From: an uncultured Clostridia bacterium
GTDB taxonomy: Bacteria; Bacillota; Clostridia; Christensenellales; Borkfalkiaceae
Reading direction: 5' to 3'
Length of the DNA: 48,436 nt
NCBI GenBank assembly: GCA_945638575.1
Contig: CALZDP010000008.1
Coordinates: 1 to 48,436 of the forward strand
In this document: positions 15,330-24,419 of the stretch, piece after piece
Position numbering within the stretch: the stretch's first letter is position 1
How the letters are laid out: each line of letters opens with the position of its first letter
The notes under the pieces: model-generated
Told to the model about the DNA's origin: nothing
Seen by the model: the letters and a program-made list of their open reading frames with translations, nothing else
Database searches by the model: none
Program-made: the position numbers and the translations under genes

Positions 15330-17510
15330 ATGGTTGAATTATTATCTCCGGCAGGAAGCATACAAAGTTTTTGGTCCGCAATATACGGCGGGGCAAATGC
15401 GGTATACCTTGGGTTAGACCTGTTTTCCGCCCGTAAAAATGCGGAAAATTTTAATTTTGATAATCTTGAAACTTATGTGCGTTACGCCCATATTTACGGC
15501 GTAAAAGTTTACGTTGCCTTAAATACCTTAATCGGCGACGGCGAAATGGAAAATTTTTTAAAGTACGCCGAATTTTGCAACGGTAGCGGTGTGGACGCCG
15601 TTTTACTGCAGGATATGTTTTTGGGCAAACTTTTACATAAAAAGTTTCCCGAACTTTGTTTGCACCTTTCCACTCAGGCAGGGGTAAACAACGTATACGG
15701 CGCTTTGGTTGCCAAAGAATACGGTTTTAGCCGTGTGGTTTTGGCACGCGAAACCGATAAAGACGAGATCAAGAAAATTTGCGGAATAATCGAAACCGAA
15801 GTTTTTGTGCAAGGCGCGCTTTGTACTGCTTTTTCCGGTCAATGCTATATGTCAAGTTTTGCGGGAAACAACAGCGGTAACCGCGGACTGTGCAAACAAC
15901 CGTGTAGAAAACTTTACACCTTAAAAAACGGTAAAATAAATAAAAGCGGTTATGATATTTCCTTAGCCGATTTATGCTTAGCGCCCAAAATCGACGAACT
16001 TTTATCCATGGGCGTAAAGTCTTTTAAAATAGAAGGAAGAATGAGAAAGCCTTCTTACGTTTTTGAGGCAACTAAGTATTACAGCCAGTTATTACAAGGC
16101 AAAAGTCCGTCTATAAGCCCGTTATCACGCACTTTTAAGCGCGGTAACTACACTTTGGGCTTAGGCTTCGGGCAAGATAAAAACCTTGTATCCGACAAAG
16201 TGCAAAGCCATATCGGTGAAACTATAGGTAAGGTTACTAAGGTAAAGGACAGTTTAAAAGTTCGCTCATCACACACATTTTCCCCTTTTGACAGCGGAAA
16301 AATACTGCGCATGGGTGAAGAAGTAGGAAACTACACTTTAGACGAAAGCCTTAATTTAAAATATAAAGGAAAGGTAAAAGTCGGCGACGATATAACCATA
16401 ACCACCGACAGCAGGCTTGAAGATGAGATTTCCAAAGTTAAAATTCTTCTTCCCGTTAAAGTAGATGGCAGTTTTTTAGTCGGTAAAAAGGCGGAAATTA
16501 CAGCAAGCAGAAAGGGTGTTACCGTTAAAGCAGAAAGCGATTTTGTGCTTGAAAAAGCCAAAAACAGCCCTTTAACGGAAGCAGAACTTACCGATAACCT
16601 GTCAAAATGCGGTGAGATGCCTTTTTCTGCGCAGGTAAGCATAATAACGGACGGTGTGTTTATTGCCAAAAGCCAACTTAACGCATTACGAAGAAAACTG
16701 TACGAAGATTTGCTTTACAGTTTAGCACCCGTTTACAAAAAGCCAGTATGCAACGTTGACTTTAATAGGCCGACGCAAAAAGATAAATCGTTAATGGTTA
16801 TGGACGACGATTTTTCAGTCGTTAAAGATTACGACTTTGATATAGCGGTGTTTTCCCCTAATGATTACGGCGATAAAAAACTTTATGATAAATTCTTTTT
16901 TGACATGCGACTTCACAGCGCAAAAAAGTTTTTATATCTTCCGCCTGTACTAAATAGTGCCGATAACGGGCTTATAGCCCCACTTTTGCAAAAATTTGAC
17001 GGCGTTTACGTCGACGGATACTACGGCTTAAAGTTAGCAAAAGAATATAAAATTCCGCTAATTTTGGGTAGCGGTGTAAACATATACAATAGTTTTGCCT
17101 CTTACGAGGCGCAAGGCGTTTACGACTATATTGCTTCTAAAGAATTAACTTTAAAATCTGCCGAAACCTTAGGCGGATATTACTACTCGGCAGGAAGTTT
17201 GAAGGTTATGGATTTAGCCTATTGTCCTTTTTTAAAAACTTGCAATGACTGCAAAGGCGAAGATATTTCCATTCTATCCGACGGCGAAAGGGATTTTATT
17301 TTAAGACGCGTTAAACTGAGCGTTTGCAGGTTTGAGGTTTACAACCCCTATCCCCTGTTAACCGACGGGGCGAAAAGAAACTTTTTCAATCTTTTAACAT
17401 TATCGAACAACCAAAAAGTTGCCCTTTTAAAAGCGCAAAACTGCCCGATTTCGGCGAAAAACGCTTTTACTGATTACACCACGGGGCATAGTAAAAAACC
17501 GCTTTTATAA
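15330..17510 (+). CDS. U32 family protein (RlhA/YdcP-like)
   Basis: A 726-residue U32 protein. The N-terminal part reads VELLSPAGS then AVYLGLDLFSARKNAENF, followed by the Cys-rich catalytic region (GALCTAFSGQCYMSS, NRGLCKQPCRKLY) and KSFKIEGRMRKPSYV. A C-terminal DUF3656-like extension follows, with a last cysteine cluster CPFLKTCNDCKG. Characterised members RlhA and TrhP hydroxylate rRNA or tRNA cytidine or uridine and need iron-sulfur clusters, so an RNA-hydroxylation role is more likely than proteolysis. Two CTTATAG repeats lie in frame, encoding residues near 258-266 and 544-552. The last five codons form part of the terminator hairpin. Confidence 0.88.
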   Translation: MVELLSPAGSIQSFWSAIYGGANAVYLGLDLFSARKNAENFNFDNLETYVRYAHIYGVKVYVALNTLIGDGEMENFLKYAEFCNGSGVDAVLLQDMFLGKLLHKKFPELCLHLSTQAGVNNVYGALVAKEYGFSRVVLARETDKDEIKKICGIIETEVFVQGALCTAFSGQCYMSSFAGNNSGNRGLCKQPCRKLYTLKNGKINKSGYDISLADLCLAPKIDELLSMGVKSFKIEGRMRKPSYVFEATKYYSQLLQGKSPSISPLSRTFKRGNYTLGLGFGQDKNLVSDKVQSHIGETIGKVTKVKDSLKVRSSHTFSPFDSGKILRMGEEVGNYTLDESLNLKYKGKVKVGDDITITTDSRLEDEISKVKILLPVKVDGSFLVGKKAEITASRKGVTVKAESDFVLEKAKNSPLTEAELTDNLSKCGEMPFSAQVSIITDGVFIAKSQLNALRRKLYEDLLYSLAPVYKKPVCNVDFNRPTQKDKSLMVMDDDFSVVKDYDFDIAVFSPNDYGDKKLYDKFFFDMRLHSAKKFLYLPPVLNSADNGLIAPLLQKFDGVYVDGYYGLKLAKEYKIPLILGSGVNIYNSFASYEAQGVYDYIASKELTLKSAETLGGYYYSAGSLKVMDLAYCPFLKTCNDCKGEDISILSDGERDFILRRVKLSVCRFEVYNPYPLLTDGAKRNFFNLLTLSNNQKVALLKAQNCPISAKNAFTDYTTGHSKKPLL
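16101..16126 (-). repeat. CTTATAG palindromic repeat, copy 6, in frame inside the U32 gene
   Basis: AAAAGTCCGTCTATAAGCCC followed by GTTATC matches the reverse form of the intergenic repeat. It is read as KSPSISPLS in the linker between the U32 catalytic domain and the RTFKRGNYT segment. Confidence 0.75.
16961..16987 (+). repeat. CTTATAG palindromic repeat, copy 7, in frame inside the U32 gene
   Basis: CGATAACGGGCTTATAGCCC followed by CACTTTT is the forward form, nearly identical to 38607-38634 and 42173-42200. It is read as DNGLIAPLL. Confidence 0.8.
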
Positions 17511-17519
17511 GCGGTTTTT
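17494..17519 (+). terminator. Terminator overlapping the end of the U32 gene
   Basis: AAAAACCGCTT-ttat-AAGCGGTTTTT is a perfect 11-bp stem. The stop codon TAA (17508-17510) lies in the loop and right arm, so the codons for KKPLL double as the left arm. Confidence 0.85.
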
Positions 17520-17540
17520 ATTGACGCAAATTTTTAGGTA

Positions 17541-17576
17541 AAAAAAGACTGCGCTTTTTATAGTGCAGTCTTTTTT
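17541..17576 (-). terminator. Terminator of the S10-spc-alpha operon
   Basis: AAAAAAGACTGC and GCAGTCTTTTTT flank a 12-nt loop whose ends add three more pairs. It lies 18 nt behind the rplQ stop and can also act on the plus strand. Confidence 0.85.
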
Positions 17577-17593
17577 ATATTATGATTTGATTA

Positions 17594-18100
17594 TTAAACC
17601 AATTCGATAATTGCCATTGAAGCAGCATCGCCGCGACGTTCGCCTAAAGAATAGATTCTGGTATATCCGCCGCCCTGACCGCTTTCTTCTTTGCGTTGAG
17701 CGTACTTAGGAGCGATTTCGTTAAAAATCTTTTCGATAAGCGGATGTTTGATACCGTTAACTCTTTCTTTATATTCTGCTTTGGATTCATGAGCTTCTTT
17801 TATAAGAGAAAACTCGTGAAGTTTAGACATAACCTGTCTTCTTGCGGCAAGTTTCTTGGGGCCGTCTTTAATAACGGTGTTAGTTACCTCTTTACCCTTT
17901 GCGTCTTTACCGGTAACCTTAGTTTCGATAGTATCTTCATAAGAATTTACCGCTAAGGTTATGATTTTTTCAACGTAAGGACGGAGTTCTTTTGCGCGCA
18001 TTTCGGTTGTTTCTATTCTTCCATACCAAAGTAATTTGGTCGCTTGATTCTTTAAGACCGACATTCTTTGTGTAGCGGTCATACCTAATTTTCTGGCCAT
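17594..18100 (-). CDS. rplQ: 50S ribosomal protein L17
   Basis: bL17 sits near the exit of the peptide tunnel. Family blocks are MARKLGMT, RIETTEMRAKELRPYVEKIITLA, KLAARRQVMSKL, then GGYTRIYSLGERRGDAASMAIIEL at the end. It has 168 residues against the usual 110-130. The surplus lies in two insertions, about residues 51-82 (rich in Lys, Asp, Thr) and 97-120, both between conserved blocks. It is the last gene of the operon, 5 nt after rpoA, with its terminator just behind. Confidence 0.96.
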   Translation of the reverse strand: MARKLGMTATQRMSVLKNQATKLLWYGRIETTEMRAKELRPYVEKIITLAVNSYEDTIETKVTGKDAKGKEVTNTVIKDGPKKLAARRQVMSKLHEFSLIKEAHESKAEYKERVNGIKHPLIEKIFNEIAPKYAQRKEESGQGGGYTRIYSLGERRGDAASMAIIELV

Positions 18101-18105
18101 GATTA

Positions 18106-19056
18106 TTAGTCCTCCTGTTCTTTGAGCGATAATCCGTAACTTTCAAGTTTCAAAATAACTTCGTCGAGTGATTTTTTGCCGAGGTTACGAACTTTAAGCA
18201 TATCGTCTTCTGTCTTTTTGGTTAAATCTTCAACCGTATGAATATTGGCGCGTTTTAAGCAGTTATAGGAACGAACGGATAAATCCATATCCTCAATGCT
18301 CATTTCCAAAATTCTCGGTAACGGATCGGTAGGTTGCGCTTTCAAAATATCGGGAATAGTTTCGCTTAAACCTACGAACAAATTAATGTGTTCCGAAACG
18401 AGTTTTGCCGCTAAGGAAATAACCTCTCTTGCGGGGAAAGCGCCGTTTGTTGTTACCTCTAAAATAAGTTTATCGTAGTCGGTGCTTTGACCAACCCTTG
18501 TGTTTTCCACACTGTAACTAACCTTTTTAACGGGTGCGTACTTGGAATCAACTGCAATATAGCCTATTTCATCGGTTTTATTGAACTCTGCGCCCTGATA
18601 ACCTCTGCCGCGGCCGACTGTAAGTTCCATCGAAAGATATCCATCGGCGTCGAGCGTACAAATATATGCGCCCGGATTGGCAATTTCAACGTCGGCAGGC
18701 AGTTCAAAATCTTCTGCCGTAACAACGCAAGGTCCGTGTTTGCAGATAGTAATGATTTCCTTAAAGGAAGGATCGGTCGAAACGGTTTTAAAAGCGATTT
18801 CTTTAATATTAAGAATGATTTCGGGAACATCTTCCTTAATACCCTTAATAGTAGAAAATTCGTGCTTTACAGCGAGTTCGGGCGCAAATTTGACACCCTG
18901 AGCGGCTGCCCCCGGAAGCGATGACAGTAAAGTTCTTCTTAAAGCGTTGCCAAGCGTTAAGCCAAAACCCTTTTCTAAAGGTTCGCAAACGACTTTCGCA
19001 TAACTTTTGTCTTCTGCTTCTTCGACAACGATGTTGGGCATATCTATTTCCATCAT
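18106..19056 (-). CDS. rpoA: DNA-directed RNA polymerase subunit alpha
   Basis: The alpha subunit dimerises to start RNA polymerase assembly and touches promoter DNA and activators. The 316-residue protein has the N-terminal domain (FGLTLGNALRRTLLSSLPG near 31-49, VGRGRGYQ in the middle) and a C-terminal helix-hairpin-helix domain (about 250-316, LSVRSYNCLKRANIHTVEDL and VRNLGKKSLDEV). GGAGG stands 12 nt before the first of two adjacent ATG codons. Position between rpsD and rplQ is canonical. Confidence 0.97.
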   Translation of the reverse strand: MMEIDMPNIVVEEAEDKSYAKVVCEPLEKGFGLTLGNALRRTLLSSLPGAAAQGVKFAPELAVKHEFSTIKGIKEDVPEIILNIKEIAFKTVSTDPSFKEIITICKHGPCVVTAEDFELPADVEIANPGAYICTLDADGYLSMELTVGRGRGYQGAEFNKTDEIGYIAVDSKYAPVKKVSYSVENTRVGQSTDYDKLILEVTTNGAFPAREVISLAAKLVSEHINLFVGLSETIPDILKAQPTDPLPRILEMSIEDMDLSVRSYNCLKRANIHTVEDLTKKTEDDMLKVRNLGKKSLDEVILKLESYGLSLKEQED

Positions 19057-19108
19057 AGAAATATTACCTCCTGAAATTTTTTTAAGTAATTATTAAGACA
19101 AACTATAA

Positions 19109-19735
19109 TTACTTGGAATACAACTCGACTATCATGTGTTCCGCGATCTGAGCGTCGATATCGTCTCTTTGCGGAAGCGCGATAACCTTTCCCTTTAGTG
19201 TTTCAGGATCGAAGTCAACCCATTTAGGCATTGCTCCGTTTTTAGCAACTTCTTTTAAAGCGGTGAAGTATTTATTGTTCTTTTTAGTTTCTCTTACAGC
19301 GATTTCGTCGCCTGCTTTTACCTGATAGGAAGCGATGTCAACGTTCTTACCGTTAACGGTAAAATGAGCGTGGGTTACAAGTTGACGTGCCTGTGAACGG
19401 GATTGAGCGATACCCATTCTGAAAACAACGTTGTCAAGACGTCTTTCCAAAAGCGAAAGCATATTTTCACCGGTAATACCCTTCATGCGGTCTGCTTTTT
19501 CATAATATTCTCTGAACTGACCTTCGAGTACGCCGTAAATTCTTTTAACCTTCTGTTTTTCACGAAGTTGTTGACCGTATTCGGAAACCTTTCTTCTGTT
19601 TTTAGCGTGAGGACCGGGAGCAACAGGTCTCTTTTCAAATGCACAAGTGGTTTTGTAGCATCTTTCGCCTTTTAAGAACAACTTTGCGCCTTCACGTCTG
19701 CAAAGACGGCATTTTGAATCTGTATATTTAGCCAT
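19109..19735 (-). CDS. rpsD: 30S ribosomal protein S4 (zinc-binding form)
   Basis: uS4 nucleates assembly of the 30S body by binding 16S rRNA. The zinc-type N-terminus has Cys at 9, 12, 26 and 31 (CRLC and CYKTTC). The S4 RNA-binding domain follows ([20 protein letters not shown] then [19 protein letters not shown]). It has 208 residues. In Firmicutes S4 represses its own synthesis; no leader structure is evident here, since the gene is embedded in the alpha cluster after rpsK. Confidence 0.96.
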   Translation of the reverse strand: MAKYTDSKCRLCRREGAKLFLKGERCYKTTCAFEKRPVAPGPHAKNRRKVSEYGQQLREKQKVKRIYGVLEGQFREYYEKADRMKGITGENMLSLLERRLDNVVFRMGIAQSRSQARQLVTHAHFTVNGKNVDIASYQVKAGDEIAVRETKKNNKYFTALKEVAKNGAMPKWVDFDPETLKGKVIALPQRDDIDAQIAEHMIVELYSK

Positions 19736-19749
19736 AAATAAATATCTCC

Positions 19750-20142
19750 TTATACTCTGCGACGTTTAGGAGGACGGCAACCATTGTGTGCAATGGGGGA
19801 TACGTCCTGTATAAGCGTAACTTCGATACCGCATACGCCAAGTGCGCGGATTGCGGATTCTCTTCCCTGACCGGGACCTTTGACGAAAACTTCAACACTT
19901 CTTAAACCGTGTTCCATAGCCGCCCTTGCAGCGGTTTCGGAAGCCTGCTGTGCTGCGAACGGTGTGGACTTTCTTGAACCGCGGAAACCTAATGCACCTG
20001 CACTGCAGTGGGAAATGGTATTACCGTTCATATCCGTTACGGTAACGATGGTGTTGTTGAAAGAAGACTTGATGTGTACTTGACCTTTATCTACTTTCTT
20101 TATCTCTCTACGTTTTTTAATAACTTTCTTTGTAGTTGCCAT
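19750..20142 (-). CDS. rpsK: 30S ribosomal protein S11
   Basis: uS11 lies on the platform of the 30S subunit near the mRNA exit. Key blocks are [36 protein letters not shown] and the basic end [11 protein letters not shown]. The length of 130 residues is normal; the N-terminus is a lysine-rich tail ([14 protein letters not shown]). The gene follows rpsM by 16 nt. Confidence 0.97.
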   Translation of the reverse strand: MATTKKVIKKRREIKKVDKGQVHIKSSFNNTIVTVTDMNGNTISHCSAGALGFRGSRKSTPFAAQQASETAARAAMEHGLRSVEVFVKGPGQGRESAIRALGVCGIEVTLIQDVSPIAHNGCRPPKRRRV

Positions 20143-20158
20143 AGTAACTTATCACCTC

Positions 20159-20536
20159 TTACTTACTAGCCGTCTTTTTCTTAGCGACTGTACGACGGGG
20201 ACCTTTTCTGGTCCTTGCGTTTCTCTTGGAACTTTGTCCTCTTACGGGCAAATTCTTTCTATGACGAACGCCTCTGTAGGAACCGATTTCAATAAGTCTT
20301 TTGATGCTCATTGAGTTTTCGGTTTTAAGTTCGCCTTCTACGTGTAAATTACGTTCGATATATTCCCTGATTTTGGAAATATCTTCTTCGGTTAAATCCT
20401 TAACTCTCGTGTCGGGATTAACACCGGTTTCGGTTAAAATTTTATTTGATGTAGTTCTGCCGATACCGAATATATAGGTAAGGCCGATTTCTACACGCTT
20501 ATCTCTCGGTAAGTCAACACCGGAAATTCGTGCCAT
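20159..20536 (-). CDS. rpsM: 30S ribosomal protein S13
   Basis: uS13 lies at the head of the 30S subunit and contacts the P-site tRNA through its C-terminal tail. [20 protein letters not shown] opens the protein, and [20 protein letters not shown] with a Lys/Arg-rich end closes it; 125 residues. The 108-nt gap upstream to rpmJ is the longest inside the alpha cluster and holds a small AAAAGG/CCTTTT hairpin but no clear promoter. Confidence 0.97.
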   Translation of the reverse strand: MARISGVDLPRDKRVEIGLTYIFGIGRTTSNKILTETGVNPDTRVKDLTEEDISKIREYIERNLHVEGELKTENSMSIKRLIEIGSYRGVRHRKNLPVRGQSSKRNARTRKGPRRTVAKKKTASK

Positions 20537-20644
20537 TATTTAATATCCTCCAAAATAATGTGTAAATTTTTTTATGATATATATTCAAGATCTTTTACCG
20601 AAAAGGCGTGAATGACCTTTTTTAAGTAAACGATTTATTTCCCA

Positions 20645-20761
20645 TTAGCCTTGTCTTTGTTTATGATTTTTGTTCTTTGAACAAATTACCATAACCTTGC
20701 CTTCTCTTTTAATAACCCTGCATTTATCACACATAGGTTTAACAGACGGTCTGACTTTCAT
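20645..20761 (-). CDS. rpmJ: 50S ribosomal protein L36 (zinc-binding form)
   Basis: bL36 is a 38-residue zinc-ribbon protein that stabilises 23S r[23 protein letters not shown] shows the first Cys pair (11, 14), and Cys27 with His33 completes the site. The ATG at 20761 is chosen because GGAGG stands 10 nt upstream and the family starts with MKVR; the frame is open further up without support. Confidence 0.95.
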   Translation of the reverse strand: MKVRPSVKPMCDKCRVIKREGKVMVICSKNKNHKQRQG

Positions 20762-20811
20762 AATTATTGTTCCTCCGATATTTTTTGAACTTTTAAATTT
20801 TTGCTTGATGT

Positions 20812-21033
20812 TTAAGACTTGCTGCGCCAAACGATTCTGCCTTTGGATAGGTCGTAAGGACTCATCTCTAACTTAACCGAATCACCCGGAATTATCTTAA
20901 TGTAATTCATTCTAAGTTTTCCGGAAATGTAAGCGGTTATTACAAAACCGTTTGATAATTTGACTTTAAACGTTGCGTTCGGTAAGGCTTCCAAAATAAC
21001 GCCTTCCGCTTCGATTACGTCGCTTTTCGACAC
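20812..21033 (-). CDS. infA: Translation initiation factor IF-1
   Basis: IF-1 is an OB-fold protein that covers the A site during initiation. The sequence reads [20 protein letters not shown], then [20 protein letters not shown], with [13 protein letters not shown] at the end; 73 residues. It lies between map and rpmJ, the usual Firmicutes order. Confidence 0.97.
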   Translation of the reverse strand: MSKSDVIEAEGVILEALPNATFKVKLSNGFVITAYISGKLRMNYIKIIPGDSVKLEMSPYDLSKGRIVWRSKS

Positions 21034-21054
21034 GATTGATTCCTCCGTTAAAAT

Positions 21055-21792
21055 TTATAGCGTCAGTATTTCTACGCCGTCGTCAGTTATAGCGATTGTG
21101 TTTTCGTAATGAGCAGACGGTTTGCCGTCGCTGGTTACGCACTTCCAGCCGTCGATATCAACGTGATAATCACCCATATTTATCATAGGTTCGACTGCAA
21201 GCGTCATGCCTCGTCTTAACCTGACGCCAACCCCTTTTTTACCGTAGTTGGGAACTTGCGGATCTTCGTGAAGATGTCTGCCGACACCGTGTCCGACCAT
21301 ATCCCTTACAACGGAAAATCCGTTGGATTCGGCATGCTGTTGAACTGCATAGCCGATATCACCGATAGCACCGCCGACGGAAATTGCCTCAATGCCCTTA
21401 AAGAAACATTCTTTGGTAACTTCGATAAGTCTGAGTTTTTCCGGCGAACATTTGCCGACGGGGAAAGTCCTTGCCGCGTCCGAATGATAACCGTCCAGGA
21501 CGCAACCGGTATCTATACTTACGATTTCGCCTTCCTTTAACACCCTGTCCGACGGAAAGCCGTGTACCACCTGTTCGTCTATAGAAACGCAGATGGTCCC
21601 CGGAAAACCGCCCAAACCCAAAAAGTTCGGTTTGGCACCGCGGGAAAGAATGTAATCGTAAGCAAAGTCGTCAAGTTCCTTAGTGGAGATACCCACACGG
21701 ATTTTTTGCTCGATAAGTTTAAGCATATCGCCGACTATTCGGCAAGAAGCCTTAATCTTTTCAATTTCCTGTGGAGTTTTAATGTAAATCAT
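21055..21792 (-). CDS. map: Methionine aminopeptidase, type I
   Basis: This enzyme removes the initiator methionine from nascent proteins, using two metal ions. The 245-residue protein shows the metal ligands in DTGCVLDGYHSDAARTF, GHGVGRHLHEDPQVP and MTLAVEPMI. It lacks the N-terminal zinc-finger extension of some type I forms. Its start overlaps the end of adk by 4 nt (ATGA), which suggests coupled translation. Confidence 0.96.
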   Translation of the reverse strand: MIYIKTPQEIEKIKASCRIVGDMLKLIEQKIRVGISTKELDDFAYDYILSRGAKPNFLGLGGFPGTICVSIDEQVVHGFPSDRVLKEGEIVSIDTGCVLDGYHSDAARTFPVGKCSPEKLRLIEVTKECFFKGIEAISVGGAIGDIGYAVQQHAESNGFSVVRDMVGHGVGRHLHEDPQVPNYGKKGVGVRLRRGMTLAVEPMINMGDYHVDIDGWKCVTSDGKPSAHYENTIAITDDGVEILTL

Positions 21793-22409
21793 TCAAGCAC
21801 CTTAATAATCTCTTTAAAAACGTCCGAAACGGGCTGATCGCCGTTTACGTCTTTTAGGAGACCGCTGTTTTGATAATAATCAATAAGCGGTGCGGTCTTA
21901 GCCATATAAACGTCAAGCCTTTGTTGTACCGTTTCGCTGGTGTCGTCAGCCCTCTGAATGAGTTTGCCGTTACACTTGGAGCAAACCGATACGTCGCCTA
22001 AGAAGTCAACGTGATAGGATTCACCGCACTTAGAGCATACTCTTCTGCCGGTGAGTCTTTTCATGAGTTTGTCAAAAGGGATAACGATGTCAATAACCGC
22101 GTCGATTTTGGCAAACTGCGCCAAAACTTCCGCTTGCGCGACATCTCTCGGAAATCCGTCGAGGATAAAACCGTTTTTGCAATCATCCTCGCTGATTCTT
22201 CCCTTTACAAGTTCAATCGTGACTTCGTCGGGGACCAACTGTCCCCTATCGATGTAGCCTTTGGCGGCTATACCGATAGGAGTGCGGTCTTTTATGTTTT
22301 GTCTGAATATGTCGCCCGTAGATATATGCGGAATAGAAAACCTTTCGGAAACCATAGTCGCCTGTGTTCCCTTTCCCGCACCCGGAGCGCCTAAAAAAAC
22401 AATATTCAT
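21789..22409 (-). CDS. adk: Adenylate kinase (zinc LID form)
   Basis: This enzyme converts ATP and AMP to two ADP. The Walker A motif GAPGAGKGT spans 7-15 and the AMP site includes DGFPRDVAQAE. The LID carries four cysteines (125, 128, 143, 146 in CSKC and CSKC), the zinc site typical of Gram-positive enzymes. It has 206 residues. It lies between secY and map in the spc part of the operon. Confidence 0.96.
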   Translation of the reverse strand: MNIVFLGAPGAGKGTQATMVSERFSIPHISTGDIFRQNIKDRTPIGIAAKGYIDRGQLVPDEVTIELVKGRISEDDCKNGFILDGFPRDVAQAEVLAQFAKIDAVIDIVIPFDKLMKRLTGRRVCSKCGESYHVDFLGDVSVCSKCNGKLIQRADDTSETVQQRLDVYMAKTAPLIDYYQNSGLLKDVNGDQPVSDVFKEIIKVLE

Positions 22410-22420
22410 AAATTCTTTAA

Positions 22421-23734
22421 TTATTTAAGGAAGCCCTTGTAGTTCTTCATCATAATCTGTGATTCGAGTGCGGTGTTGAATTCCAACGCAACCGATACGC
22501 AGATGATAAGACCTGTCGCGCTGAATACGGACGATGAAGTCTGTAAAACCGTTCTGAACAAAATAGCCGGAACGAGCGCAATAAACGCTAAGAAGATAGC
22601 GCCGAATAACGTGATTCTGTTTTGAACCTTCTTAAGATAATCGGTAGTCGGCTTGCCCGGTCTGATACCCGGTATGAAGCCGCCGTTTTGTTGAATTGTC
22701 TTGGAAATGTCTTCCGGATTGAACTGAATCGTTGCATAGAAATAGGAGAAACCTAAAATCAACAAGCACAAAACGACCATATATAACCAGGAATTGGTCC
22801 CCATCCACTGTTGCCACCACATAATGAATTTGCCGTTAGGCGCGATCATTGTTGCGATAAGTTCGGGGAAGGATAAAATGGAGAAGGCAAAAATCAAAGG
22901 CATAACGCCGCTGGCGTTTACTTTGATGGGGATAACGGTGGATTGACCGCCGTACATCTTTCTGCCCTTTACCTGTTTTGCGTATTGAACGGGAATCTTT
23001 CTTTCGGAAAGTTCAACGAATACAATCAAACCGAATACAACGATAATAACTGCGATGAAGCCGATAAACTGCCACAAAGCCGTCAAGTTACCGCCGAACA
23101 CGCTGGTAAGCATGCTGATAGTCTGTGTTCCGACCGTAGTCAAAATACCAACGAAGATGAGAAGCGAAATACCGTTGGAAACGCCCTTTTCGGTAATTCT
23201 TTCACCAAGCCAAACGGTTACGAGTGCGCCGGATGAATAGAATATAACCAAAACTATATAGCAAAGCCATTTTTGGTTCCAAAGTAACTGTAACATGGAC
23301 GTTGCACCGGAACTTGTAGTAATAGCGTTTTCACCGTAAGCAATCAAAATACCTACGGATTGCAAAATCGCAAGTATCAAAGCGCCGATACGGGTTGCGT
23401 TTGCTAACTTCTTTTGTCCTTCTTCACCTTGTTTGGACCATCTTTCCAAAGCGGGTATTGCAACTGCTAAAAGTTGAATAATAATCGAAGCATTAATGTA
23501 AGGTCCGATACCCATAGCAAACCAAGAACCTTGGGCAAGGGCGCCACCCGACATCATTGACATAATGTTGAGATATGATACGTTCGCCAAATCCTGAGAA
23601 TCGATTAAATATCCGCCGATACCGGGAACGGGAATGTAACATCCCAATCTGTAAATCAGAACAAACAATAAGGTGATCCAAATTTTTACTCTGATTTCTT
23701 TAACTTTAAATGCATTTCTTAATGTTTCAAACAT
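22421..23734 (-). CDS. secY: Protein translocase subunit SecY
   Basis: SecY is the membrane channel of the Sec pathway, with ten membrane helices. The N-terminal amphipathic part MFETLRNAFKVKEIRVKIW precedes TM1; the plug region near IPVPGIGGYLI is conserved, as is the cytosolic loop RKIPVQYAKQVKGRKMYGG and the stretch FNPEDISKTIQQNGGFIPGI. The length of 437 residues is normal. It lies between rplO and adk. Confidence 0.97.
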   Translation of the reverse strand: MFETLRNAFKVKEIRVKIWITLLFVLIYRLGCYIPVPGIGGYLIDSQDLANVSYLNIMSMMSGGALAQGSWFAMGIGPYINASIIIQLLAVAIPALERWSKQGEEGQKKLANATRIGALILAILQSVGILIAYGENAITTSSGATSMLQLLWNQKWLCYIVLVIFYSSGALVTVWLGERITEKGVSNGISLLIFVGILTTVGTQTISMLTSVFGGNLTALWQFIGFIAVIIVVFGLIVFVELSERKIPVQYAKQVKGRKMYGGQSTVIPIKVNASGVMPLIFAFSILSFPELIATMIAPNGKFIMWWQQWMGTNSWLYMVVLCLLILGFSYFYATIQFNPEDISKTIQQNGGFIPGIRPGKPTTDYLKKVQNRITLFGAIFLAFIALVPAILFRTVLQTSSSVFSATGLIICVSVALEFNTALESQIMMKNYKGFLK

Positions 23735-23758
23735 GTTCTTTACCCCGCTAAAAGCAAA

Positions 23759-24208
23759 CTATTTAACCAGTTCACAAGTGCCGCCGGCTTTTTCGATTGC
23801 TTCTTTTGCGGACGCGGAAAACGCAGCCGCTTTAACGGTTAAGGCAACTTCTAAACTTCCGCCGCCCAACACCTTTAAGCCTGCCGACTGTTTAACCTCT
23901 TTAACAAGGCCTTCACAGTATAAGGTTTCATAATCGACAACAGCACCTGCTTCGAAATTGTTAAGAACGTCTACGTTAACAACTGCGTAAACCTTTCTGA
24001 AGCGATTGTTGAAACCACGCTTGGGGGAACGTCTTACCAAAGGCATTTGACCGCCTTCAAAACCGGGACGTACACCGCCGCCGCTTCTTGCCCATTGACC
24101 TTTATGGCCTCTGGTAGAAGTTTTGCCCATTCCTGAGCCGATACCTCTGCCTACTCTTTTAACGCTTTGTCTAGCGCCTTCGGCAGGTTGTAAATTTTCT
24201 AATCTCAT
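23759..24208 (-). CDS. rplO: 50S ribosomal protein L15
   Basis: uL15 binds 23S rRNA late in 50S assembly. The glycine-rich N-terminus ([20 protein letters not shown]), [19 protein letters not shown] and the C-terminal core with [18 protein letters not shown] are typical; 149 residues. Confidence 0.97.
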   Translation of the reverse strand: MRLENLQPAEGARQSVKRVGRGIGSGMGKTSTRGHKGQWARSGGGVRPGFEGGQMPLVRRSPKRGFNNRFRKVYAVVNVDVLNNFEAGAVVDYETLYCEGLVKEVKQSAGLKVLGGGSLEVALTVKAAAFSASAKEAIEKAGGTCELVK

Positions 24209-24219
24209 AAAGCCACCTC

Positions 24220-24405
24220 TTAAACGTTTTCGACCTTAACAAGGTGCTTTACTTTGAAAAGCTTACCCTGAAGGGCGGGGCTGTCGGAAAATACTTTGGA
24301 CTGACCGATTTTCTTAAGTCCTAACGACTCAACGGTAGCCTTTTGATCTTTCAGACAACCTATAGTGCTTTTAATAAGGGTTACTTTAACAGTGTTTTCA
24401 GCCAT
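24220..24405 (-). CDS. rpmD: 50S ribosomal protein L30
   Basis: uL30 is a small ferredoxin-like-fold protein: [20 protein letters not shown] then LGLKKIGQ and a final [11 protein letters not shown]; 61 residues. It sits in the invariant place between rpsE and rplO. Confidence 0.95.
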   Translation of the reverse strand: MAENTVKVTLIKSTIGCLKDQKATVESLGLKKIGQSKVFSDSPALQGKLFKVKHLVKVENV

Positions 24406-24419
24406 CTTTAAAGCCCTCC

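Noticed and set aside
18487..18924. 145-codon plus-strand ORF opposite rpoA
   Set aside because: Fully covered by rpoA on the other strand; codon structure follows the rpoA frame.
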